Assembly: GCA_000697475.1 (NCBI GenBank)
Contig: JNEU01000588.1
Span: 1-64,000 of the forward strand
From: Lichtheimia corymbifera B2541
Lineage: Eukaryota; Mucoromycota; Mucoromycetes; Mucorales; Lichtheimiaceae
DNA length: 64,000 nt
Direction of reading: 5' to 3'
Under the pieces are notes generated by a model, which saw only the letters and a program-made list of their open reading frames with translations, did not search any database and had not been told where the DNA came from. Position numbers and translations under genes: made by a program. This document shows positions 22,876-32,830 of the stretch, piece by piece; position 1 is the stretch's first letter, and each line of letters starts with the position of its first letter.

Positions 22876-25216
22876 ATGTTCTTTGAAACAACCTATGTCC
22901 CCTCGCCTCAGTTATCAGCCACTAGCACTGTTGAAGAAGGTAAATGCACATTGCAGTGTTTGTCGCATCGCTAATGCTCATTGCGTTGCTCAATAGTAGA
23001 TGAATTGAGTCCTCCACCACTTTCGCCTTCCGTTGGACCCGCTCAAGGAGACTCGTCTTGTGACGAAGGCATGTCAGATAGTCCTGTCGACCATGTCATT
23101 TTTGTTATTCATGCAAGTATTGACGATTATACATTCGACTATAGCATTTGACTGACATTCTTTTATATTACACAGGGGATCGGCCAAGTGAGTGTTTTTG
23201 ATTGCATAAGGAAAGCGGAATATTGTCTCACATATAAATACAGCAAACGGAAGAGTATGGTCATTTTTACGAGCATAGTAAGTGTGTGGAATAAGCGCTT
23301 TGTATGCACAAGATATGCATGCTAATGGGGTGATGGTGGTCCTACCTAGTTGACAATCTACGAGAGACGACACGCCAAGTATTACAAGCCAAGGTCCCTG
23401 ATCATGCAGTGCGTATTGAATTGATCCCGATCGAATGGCACCGACATATTCACGAGCAAACTGATCCTACCATGGGCCGCATCACTTTGAAATCCATACC
23501 AACCATTCGACTCATTGAGAACGATTATCTTGCCGACATTTTGTTTTATTTCTCCAAAGAACGGGGTCAAAGCATCATTAATCATGTCACCCATCTATTC
23601 AACACTTCCTATCACAACTTTTTGGAGAAGCATCCTGATTTCGCCGGTAAAATTGCAATCATTGGCTATTCGTGAGTACACGTGGTCTCATGGAAAGGAA
23701 AAGAAAAATAACACCTAACATGTTCCTTTTTTAGTTTGGGTGGTATTATCACTTATGACATCCTCTCGCATCAACGTGAACCTTCGTCCCCTCAAGAAGA
23801 AGCAGAATATCGCAAGATTGACGTCAAGTTTCCGAAATTGGACTTTAAGCCCAATTACTTTTTCGGTTTTGGATCACCCCTTGGTGCCATGCTTACCATC
23901 AGAGGCCAATCACCAAAGTATTATCACATTGATGAGGATATTGTCTTTGAAAATGTCTTTCATCCATTTGATCCATTGGTAAGTTGACCATGTCATACTG
24001 GATAATACTCTTGTACTCAAGATCATCATCATCATCATCATCACCATAGGCATATCGATTTGAGCCATTATTGGAGGATTCATATACAGAGGAGCCTGCT
24101 GTTCTTGTGGATCGCTCTGTGCCAATAGGACCCACCTTTTCGTTCCCATCCATTCCATCTTTACCTGGTGCTAGCATTTTTTCATTCTTTTCATGGCGAG
24201 GATGGTCACAACAACAGCAAGAACGACGTGAACAAGGATTACCTGAGGAGAACTTGCAAGATACAGCGGAGGGGATCCAACGTGGTGAACCTATGCTTGC
24301 TGAAAGTAGACAACAGCAACCACCACAACAATCAGACTTGGATACCAACACCAGTGATCAAACACAACAGCAACAACAAGAAGAAACCAATCGTTTCATA
24401 TCGTCAGTCAATGCCATGTTTCAATATTTCTCTTCATCTCCATCAAATAAGACTCTGAATGGTGATGATGAAGAACGTATTCCTAGCAATGAACCAGGCA
24501 TCATCACGTGGGACCCACTCAAAGACCAAATTCAGCAGCATCACTCGCAGCAACCGCAGTTAGCCAGTAATGATTATGATGATCGATCCCAGTCAGCAGA
24601 TCAGCTCAATACAGCCAAAAAACAACGCCCAGTGATGAGAACTCGATCCATGACATTTGACCAAGCATATCCCAAGATTCATAACAAGCGTTACATGGAT
24701 AAGCACATGGAGACGGCGGATAATAATGTGGCAGCGGTGCCTGATAAGAAGGCTAAGCATTTGGTGGAAGTCTTGGGCATTGATGGCGTACGAATGGAAT
24801 CATTTGAAAGAGCAAAACAAAACTTTCGACCCGCAAGCACAGACACAGCACCTGATATTGTCATTGAAGATACACAGAAAAAGCCGTCCATGGATAATGA
24901 TGAAGACAATGGAGAGCAGCAATCATCCTCCAATAAGGAAGAAGAGGAGACCCAAGAAGAAGGAGAATCACAATCTCAACGGCAAGAACAAGACCCGCCG
25001 CCACATGCCAAATTACCAGGTGGACGACGCATCGATCATGTATTACAACCAGAAAGCTTCATGAGCATGATAGCCAATGAATACTTGGTGGGATTGAGAG
25101 CTCATTTTTCATATTGGACAAACAAGGATCTGTTATGGCACATTGTTCGACGACTTGAAGATTTACAAGAAGCTACGGCAGATACAAGTAGTAGTAAAGA
25201 ACAAAAGTCTGTATAG
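22876..25216 (+). CDS. DDHD-domain intracellular phospholipase A1-like lipase
   Basis: This protein hydrolyses acyl chains of phospholipids such as phosphatidic acid at ER or Golgi membranes. The exons 22876-22939, 22997-23112, 23176-23187, 23244-23277, 23350-23671, 23735-23978 and 24050-25216 give 652 aa. The family hallmark VIFVIHGIGQ is split by two introns, with GIGQ alone on a 12-nt exon. The intron before it starts with GC (gcaagt). The catalytic serine motif GYSLGG is rebuilt across the intron at 23672-23734. A long Q/S/E-rich insertion (about residues 330-580) precedes the DDHD end, which has RIDHVLQPESF and YWTNKDLLWHIVRRL. I chose ATG 22876 because the nearby ATG 22895 gives a stop after splicing. 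Identity is secure. Confidence 0.92.
23113..23175 (+). other. GC-AG intron in the DDHD lipase gene
   Basis: The donor reads cat|gcaagtattg and the acceptor ttacacag|GGG. Only this splice yields the invariant HGIGQ. The nearest GT donor shifts the frame. Confidence 0.75.
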
Positions 25217-25524
25217 AGATACACAATTTAGACCATGTATTCCCTCCCTCTCTCATTCGGCATTTGGATACCCGAACAATTCACATGATGACCGATTTGA
25301 TTGATTTGTAAAACTTGGAATGAAACATGCAACTTATCCAACCATGCACATCCATCACACACTGCAAAATGACCATTAAGACAAAAAAAAAAAGAGGACA
25401 ATTGTATTTTTACAACGAAGGAGGTCGAAGAGGGGCTATGGATGGATAATGTGAGGAGTTAAAAGGGATGGCAATCGTGAGAGAAAGCGAAAAACAAACA
25501 GGTGTGTGTGTGTGCGTGTATTCT
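25217..25524. terminator. Convergent 3' region between DDHD lipase and eIF1
   Basis: The genes run towards each other. An A12 run lies at about 25383-25395, and a GTGT run at about 25503-25519 follows the eIF1 stop. No gene is seen. Confidence 0.35.
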
Positions 25525-25995
25525 CTAGAAACCGTGGACCTTGATCTCTGACTTCTTGGCAATCTCTTCCTTGACCAAGAACTCGGCAATCTTCAAACGT
25601 TGATCGCCAGAGAGCTGAAGCACTTGACCCAGCTCCTCATCATCCACAATCGTACCATTGCAAGCGAATTCCTTCTTGAACACCTTGAGAATCTTCTTGT
25701 TGTCGTATTGCGTGGGAAGGCCCTGGAGCGTCGTCAAGGTCTTACGACCATTACGTTGCTGGATGCGCAAATCTGAAAAGAGCGTGAGTCTCATCTCCCT
25801 TTCTCTTGCACACACACACACACTCCATTGAATATATATACTTACGAATATGGTTGGCAGCCTTGGGAGCCTTCTCCTCTTCAACGTCAGCGAAAGGATC
25901 TAAGATAAAACGGTTTAATATGGCTGCCTGGATACGATCATGTTGCCGTGGAGCTTACCAAAAGGGGTGTTCAGTTCTTCCTCGAGATGAGACAT
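25525..25995 (-). CDS. SUI1: Translation initiation factor eIF1 (SUI1)
   Basis: eIF1 sits at the 40S P site and enforces start-codon choice. Exons 25959-25995, 25846-25899 and 25525-25772 give 112 aa, the standard size. The sequence starts MSHLEEELNTPF, then DPFADVEEEKAPKAANHIH. It continues into the highly conserved LRIQQRNGRKTLTTLQGLP, followed by KKEFACNGTIVDD and the QLSGDQR motif, and ends EIKVHGF. Each element matches the family. The ATG at 25995 is the first in frame. Confidence 0.97.
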
Positions 25996-27100
25996 ACAAC
26001 TATCAGGCAAGTACAGAGAAAAGAGAATGAAAAAAAAGTTTGTGTGGGCGCTTGGGGTTCAAGTAAAGCGCACCCTGTGACGCCCGTTGGATAGTGGGTT
26101 CTTTCCTGACATGTCATTGGTCATGTCTGCTACGAGACACTCCCCGCAGCAACCAACCGCAGCATCTCTCCCCCCAACCCAACCAACCAACCCCTATGTG
26201 TCCAAATAAATTATCCTTTATCTTTTGATCCCATTTGCTGAACATACATTGATATACGTTGTGGGTTATCATTATTATAAAAGACAAAGACCAAGTGTGC
26301 TCAATTCGTCGTATCTGCTCCATGGCTTTTACGCTCTCATTATTCGTTGAACATGGACATCTATCCATTTACCGGATCCAAATATCAAAGCAACAAGCTA
26401 TACGATAATGTGGCTCACTTGGAAACTCATTTTCAAGATACGGTGCTTCATTTCATGTGCACCATATTCAGTGTGCTCAGATCAAGGAGGAAAAGTTGAT
26501 CAAATTTCTGTTGGGGATAGTGCATGAATCGATAGAGAGTGCATGAGTCAAGGCGCCTAAGCCTGGTCCTTGGATCAAAAATGCCTCAGCCTGACCAAAT
26601 TAGTCACGGTGGTAATATATCCATCATCAGTAAAAACGAGATGAAGAGGAGAGTTAATACAGATGGTTGGCCTGCACAATCTCATATTCAAAGTAACCCT
26701 TCTTTAATCCAACATCATTCACAAGAAAAACTCTGAGAATTATTCCAATATCGATTTGGGAAAGTTCTATCCTTTGGGTATGATGCATTATGCAAAGATG
26801 AATGAATGCATTTGAGGTGGCGGATGATATGCATGACGTGTCAAAACATAAGAGTTGGATGATGATGGTTGACAGGCTGCACAAAGGAGTAGCTGCCATG
26901 GAAACGGGTGTATAGTAGTGATAAGGATCCATGCAAGGAAAAATCGATACTTACGATTGAAGCGAGTGTCTTATTACAAGAACATTTAGGAACAAAGAAG
27001 TCATGGAACATTGACAATATGAACCAGGTGAACAAGAGGATCAGCAAGCAGTGACATTGCATAGGTTCGTTGTATCGTGAAAAGCATCAAGTGTACTGTG
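25996..27100. promoter_or_regulatory. Divergent intergenic region between eIF1 and the GATA gene
   Basis: It is about 1.1 kb with no supported gene. The CCAACC-rich tract at about 26150-26195 stands out. The frames at 26114-26368 and 26654-26932 lack any domain. Confidence 0.4.
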
Positions 27101-29551
27101 ATGGATGTGGTGGCAATACCGAAAATGGGTGGATTTGCTCCTCTTCTAGACATCCTGCCGACTTTTTTTTCTTTGTCCTACGAAATGTCAACCTCTGCCA
27201 TAATTGCTGCCAGGAAACGCATCGAGACGAGTCTTCGCAATTACGATTTGGCCACTGATAAAGAACCACAGCCGTCAGCCATTGTTCAAGAGAATGCGAA
27301 AAAGTATGGGTGGGAGAGGGCCATGTTGACACGAATATTGATCGCTCTCGTGTGTCAAATAGTGGATCGCTCTTGTTGTCATTGTTGCAATCGCGCTTGA
27401 ACTGGATGCATTCAGTCTTTGTCAAATACCGCGCCGACACCACACAGCAGATACGACGAGCTCCCAATACACGCAAGAAGTGGCCCAACATGCGCTATCT
27501 AGGGACATGTACAGTCGAACTTGGCACACACCTGTTTCATGATACGGCATTTTATGAAGCTGTACGCACCGAGCCATGGTCAACATTAGCGGAAGCAGCC
27601 GGTCATCCGATTCCCAGCATAGCAATGCAAGATGATGATAATAACAGCAGCCAAGACAAGAACGACAATGATGTTGTCATGGAGGAGAAGGATGGCAACA
27701 ACTCAACAATCGATCATCGTCGAAAGGAGCTTGTTTATTCGGATATTGTCATGGAATTCAAAGAAGTACCCGGTGAACGAGTGTTGTTCCCAAAAGATAT
27801 CATTGTCCAGGTCACCTCTGTACCAGCACCATTCGAGGTCAGTAATCATTTTGACACTTTCGTATACATTTCAATGCATTGATATATAAGCATCCATTTA
27901 CTAGATAATGGGCTCATTCCTACTGCCTTTGGATCCCCGTGCTGCCGATGATTTCTTTTTGGACCCCAAGGAAAAGTTGAAGCGATGGGGCAAAGATTCC
28001 AATATACCCGAAGTGCGTGATTTGGCGGATCTTCTCAACAAGACAAGGTCAAAGTCGGCTTCACCGCCACCACCACCACCATCAAAGTCATGTCAACCTG
28101 TCAACATGCGCCTACGCAACGTCGATGCTGAACTGCTCCATGCTATATTATCCACTGTGCATCCAGCAGAAAAAGTGCGTGATGAAATGGTTGTCAGGGT
28201 AAGTAGCAGCTACAACAGCCTCTACGTGAAGATATTCATAAAGGATAACTGATAGATGAAGCAAGCAACACCCAATCGATCGTATTTGCAACACAATGAA
28301 CCATCTTCGGATAAATCAATTGAGGTACATATCATGTGATTAGACAAGGACAATGAATGGCTGACATGAATGATAGGATCTCATACAAAAAGCAAACACC
28401 GTACCCGAGATTGTGTCAGGGCCTGTCCTTGCAGAAAAGAAGAGGAATGAATTGCTCAATGCGATCAGGCTGGGTAAACGACCTCGTAGTGACCAAGCTG
28501 ATGAAGGTAAACATCCAACATAAATGCAATATACTTCGTATGATAGTTAACCAAGAATTCATACAGCGTCTCCTTCAAAGGGCAAGCAAGTTGCTGTCAA
28601 GGATGATGGTATACGTCGTTGTTTATATTGCAGCACCAAGGTGACAGCCATGTGGCGACGAGGACCCGAAGGTGGAGGAACATTGTGCAATGGATGTGGT
28701 TTACTGTGGGAACAAGGAAAGATCCTTAAAGGTGCACCTGTCATCAGCAAAGAAGAGGAGCGACAACGATTACGAGAACAATGGGAAAAGGCACGAGAAC
28801 TGGACGAGGAAAAGGAACGAGAACGAAAGTTGCAACGACAAAAGCAGGAGGCAACAAAGGCTGTCAAAACTGAAAAAGCTAGCAAGGTTGGATTGTATGC
28901 TGCACAAATCCTGCAAGGTAAGGTATCCATGCTTGCTTGTTGTTGCTATGCTCGGTTGACATGCCATTATTATTAGCATCAACTCCCACCTCCACATCTC
29001 AGAACACCTTATCACCTATACAGCCAGCACCTGCTGCTACTACTACTACGACGACAACAACAACAACAACATTGACATCTGATATTCACCCACCACCGCC
29101 AACAACCGAACCTAAGAAGGAACGACCCTCATTATTATACAACAGCCAGCAGGGGATTCAGCTGCCAACACTCGCCATCCACTTTACCCCATCACTTACA
29201 TTTGCACACCCCAATTGTTCAGTCACTTTGATGGACAGCTGTTTTTCGATTCGGTTAGCTCGAGAAGGATACGAATCGGCCACCTTTGAAATATCAAAGA
29301 AACATCTACAAGAATCCCAATTTGACTTGTGTGAGGATGGTTCAGGAACGACAATGCAGCTTACAATGACATGTATCCCAACGGGTGGTTCCACTATTCA
29401 TCTCTTTGACACTGATCTTTTGATACCCAACGATACATCACTCAAGATGGCAATCAAGTTTTTGGAGAAAATGGATCCCAATGAAGGAGCCGTTGTTAAA
29501 CGTATTCTGCAGAAATGGCTGGAGACACCCACGTTATCAGACTGTACATAA
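27101..29551 (+). CDS. GATA-type zinc-finger protein, putative chromatin or transcription factor
   Basis: The exons 27101-27303, 27363-27837, 27905-28198, 28256-28324, 28377-28506, 28567-28917 and 28977-29551 join in frame to about 698 aa. The recognisable domain is one GATA finger near residue 400: CLYCSTKVTAMWRRGP followed by LCNGCGLLW (Cx2C..Cx2C). A charged coiled-coil-like stretch (ERQRLREQWEKARELDEEK) comes just after. The N-terminal half (RLNWMHSVFVKYR, YLGTCTVELGTHLF) is conserved-looking but unknown to me. There are runs of P and T. A single GATA finger with loop TAMWRRGP resembles fungal nutrient or light regulators, and also the finger found in some chromatin-remodelling subunits. 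The start is uncertain: ATG 27101 or an in-frame ATG at about 27185. Confidence 0.82.
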
Positions 29552-30309
29552 TAAACAACATCATGACACCCGCATAAACAACGCCTACTAGAGTCGATTA
29601 TGGGAAAAAGGGGTTGGGGAACGTGTGTGGTACATCTGAAAGAAGAAGCACACCAATGTGCGTTGCACAGACCACACATGTGCGCGTGTATCACACCAGT
29701 GCAAGGGGACGACGACGACGCCATCTCTCCTTGATCCTGAGAACAATCCCCGTTACACTAAGAGCAATTCATTGTCGATCACGGATTGGATGACTTGATA
29801 AGTTAATGTTGTTCTAAATGAAAAAACAAAGTTTGAAAACGATATGAGGAGATTATGGATGACGACACATGCTTGGTTTGGGACACGATACCTTCTTTTT
29901 GCTCGTGTCCTACTCCTTCTTTTTCATTTTCATTGTGATGTGAGTAGCGTGCGGCAAGAGGGTGTCAAAAAATCATGGCAATATGCAATAAAGAAAAAAA
30001 AAGTCCAGACCAACATCCGTGATATCATGACCATATTGTTGACATTCCTATTGACATGATGATTGTACCACAAACCAGCTCTAATCAGGTAAGCATGCGA
30101 ATTGTATGTGCTATTCCCAATCCACCGGATTTTGCGATTTACTTGATCGGAATCGAGAAACAAGGTATGTGTGTGTGTGTGAACATTGTTTAATGCATGC
30201 ATGTCACAGGGATTCATTTTCTCTTCTTCTTTTTCTTCCCTCTCACTTGAATCAACCCTGTCAACAAGTTGTTTCGTTTGCTGCAAGGACCCTTTTTTTT
30301 TCCCTCCAT
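29552..30309. promoter_or_regulatory. Intergenic, upstream of the Grainyhead gene
   Basis: It holds the 3' flank of the GATA gene and the probable promoter of the CP2 gene. A short ATG frame at about 30057-30090 ends in a good donor (cag|gtaagc) and could be a 5' exon, but I could not join it in frame to the next supported exon. Confidence 0.35.
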
Positions 30310-32479
30310 ATGCTTGTCAACCCATCACCATCATCCTTTGTTTTTGTGCAAGAGTGAGCAATCATTATCTTTTACCCCGTGCATAAAACAGCATCAATAA
30401 CAACCTCGATCTTTTCCAAAGCTATCACACGGCTCTTTCGCAGCATCAACGTTCCCCTTCTGTGGATAGCGCCATCTACTGTCACACGCCATCTCCTTCA
30501 ATCAACATGGAACCTACCACAACAACAACAACTACAGACGTCCTTTCAACACATACATCCTCATCATCGTCGCCATCATCAGCAGCATCATCTACATCGC
30601 CTTCTATCAGTTGCCAATCATCAGCACCAACCTCGGCTTCAGCAGCTGCAGTTACTTCAAGGTATGTGGTGCAGTATAAAGTTCATCATGGTGTAACCCA
30701 TGCACTTTTTGCTACGCGTGTGCGTGTGTTTTGATGTGTGTGAACTAATCCTCCTCTTACTTAGTAATCTACGCTTCAAGGCTATATTAGAAGGTGAATA
30801 AGAAAATGTGCTCAAGCATTGAAGTGCCCATCACTGATCCTTGATTCATCATCATCATCAACAGCTCCAACCGCCGTTACACAAAAGAATGAGGAATCGC
30901 CTTTGACATATCTCAACAAAGGCATGTGTCATTGTTTATGTTTTTTGCATCTCCATGTGACTTACACGCTTATATCTAGGTCAATACTATAATGTTGTTA
31001 TCGGCAAATTGGATGATTGTGACGAAGACCAAGTCATTACCAGCTCTATCAGCCTCATGTTCCACGACGAAACGCATCGAAAATATGCCACCAATTATTG
31101 GAAATTCTGGATCAGTCAGCAAAAACACGTCAATACAGCGCGTGCCATTGATATTGGTACGTAATAAGGTCATGGATGATAAAAAAGATGTTGATAGTAA
31201 CCAATGACATGGCAGATACCCATCGCTGTCAAGGAGTGAAGGATATTGTCACATCATGCTTTGACCGGGTTTCATTCAAATGGGATGCCAAAGTGGGTGC
31301 CACGGTTAGCATCCGCTTTAATTGCTTGTCCACCGACTTTTCACGGATCAAAGGTGTGAAAGGCATTCCTTTGCGGCTTTGCATGATGAATCAAATGGGT
31401 GATACTATTGAGCAAAGCTATTGCCTTGTCAAATTCTTTCGAGACAAGGTATCTATTTAGGGAAGGGGCATGCTACTGGTGATGTGGTGCTTACCAGCAC
31501 GTGCATGGATCTATAGGGTGCTGAACGTAAAAACAAGGATGATGCGCGCCATGTGGAGAAACAGCTTGAGAAAATGAGAGGTAAATGTGCGTATTAGGAA
31601 CGTGTTGGATGCCACCTTGTTTACTCAAAGAAAAAAAAAAGTAGGCAAGAATGGCGATATGCATCCTCTTTGGCTTGCATACACACAAACACAACCACAC
31701 ACCATGTTTCTTGCCGCATCTGATCCCACGCCATCATCACCCAATCCATTTTTACAAGGTCATGGCACAACAAAATACAACTGTGAGCAGCAGCAACCAC
31801 AACCACAACAATACATGATTCATCCACCACCACCATCAGCATCATCTTCTTCATCATCAGCATCCTCCAATAACTTCCTTCCCACATCAGCATATGGTAT
31901 CAAGCGCTCTTACTATGACTATGTTGCGTCTCAAACAGAAATTCATCATGATCGGTCACTTCAAACCTTAGCAACTGCCACATCTTTATCATTGGGACGA
32001 CCTATGTTGTATCCATCAACGACCTTACCTGCACCGCCAACGTTGATATCGCATGGCACGAAGCCAACGATGATGTTAGGTGCCGATCCACTTTATGTGC
32101 CACAAAGACGACGCCGAGCTGCAAGTATGTTGTGTATATACAAATCAGGGGATAATCCATGGTTTCGGAAATGCTAATGTATATGTATGTAGAATTGTGT
32201 ATATTTGTCAAATTCGGCAATGCCAACTTGTACCGAGCTATCTATCTTGAAGAATTGACGGTGAAGGATTTACGAGAAAAGCTGATGTGCAAGATGAATA
32301 TGTCTCCTCATCAAAAAGTCAAGTTGGTACGACATGTGGCGAATAAAAAAGACATGGTGGCGGTCAAGATGGAGGATAGCATGGTGCAAGCTATTCCAGA
32401 AGAACAAGATATGCAAGTTGATTCCACTGTATCCAAGGACGATCAAGATGGAACACTCACACTCGTGTTACGTTATTGA
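30310..32479 (+). CDS. Grainyhead/CP2-family transcription factor (5' end uncertain)
   Basis: Supported exons are 30392-30661, 30765-30793, 30865-30921, 30980-31156, 31216-31448, 31517-31580, 31642-32124 and 32193-32479. A 5' exon from ATG 30310 to 30353 fits in frame, but its intron would be only 38 nt. The CP2 DNA-binding core is clear: LRFKAILE, APTAVTQK, SPLTYLNKGQYYNV, SLMFHDETHRKYATNYWKFW and, after the intron at 31449-31516, KGAERKNKDDARHVEKQLEK. The last exon (LCIFVKFGNANLYRAIYLEE to VLRY) resembles the ubiquitin-like dimerisation domain of the family. The N terminus is T/S-rich. Fungal Grainyhead proteins act in cell-wall remodelling and conidial separation; here that role is inferred. 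The intron at 30922-30979 begins with GC. Confidence 0.9.
30922..30979 (+). other. GC-AG intron in the Grainyhead/CP2 gene
   Basis: The donor is aacaaag|gcatgt and the acceptor atatctag|GTCAA. This joins NK and GQYYN, the conserved CP2 motif. The next GT downstream leads to a stop within a few codons. Confidence 0.7.
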
Positions 32480-32830
32480 TTCTTCATGATGGTTTATTCC
32501 TTTGCAAGTAAAATTCATTTTTACAATGGTGATGGTCTTGTTGTTGTTGTTGCATTGTTGGGAGTCAAGGAGACGAAGGGGATTTAGCAGAGAGAGAGAG
32601 AGACGCACACACAGTCACTTGACCTTATTCCACTTTTGTCTTCTTGCATCGTTCCCTATCCCCTCACTCTCTACATATCCCAGCGTGTGTGCGTACGTGC
32701 GTGTATTGAGTGTGTGTCCTCTCTTTCTTTATTCCTTGTGCATATACATTTATTCTTTTTATCTCTTTCTTTCTATTTTGGCCACCCCTTCCACCCCTAC
32801 TCACGTAACTTTTAATCACCCACTTTATAC
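32480..32830. promoter_or_regulatory. Promoter/5' UTR of the Barentsz gene, CT-rich
   Basis: There are GTGT/GCGT runs at about 32680-32720 and a long CT-rich tract at about 32720-32800 just before the ATG at 32831. A GA run at about 32588-32604 lies upstream. No gene is seen. Confidence 0.5.
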
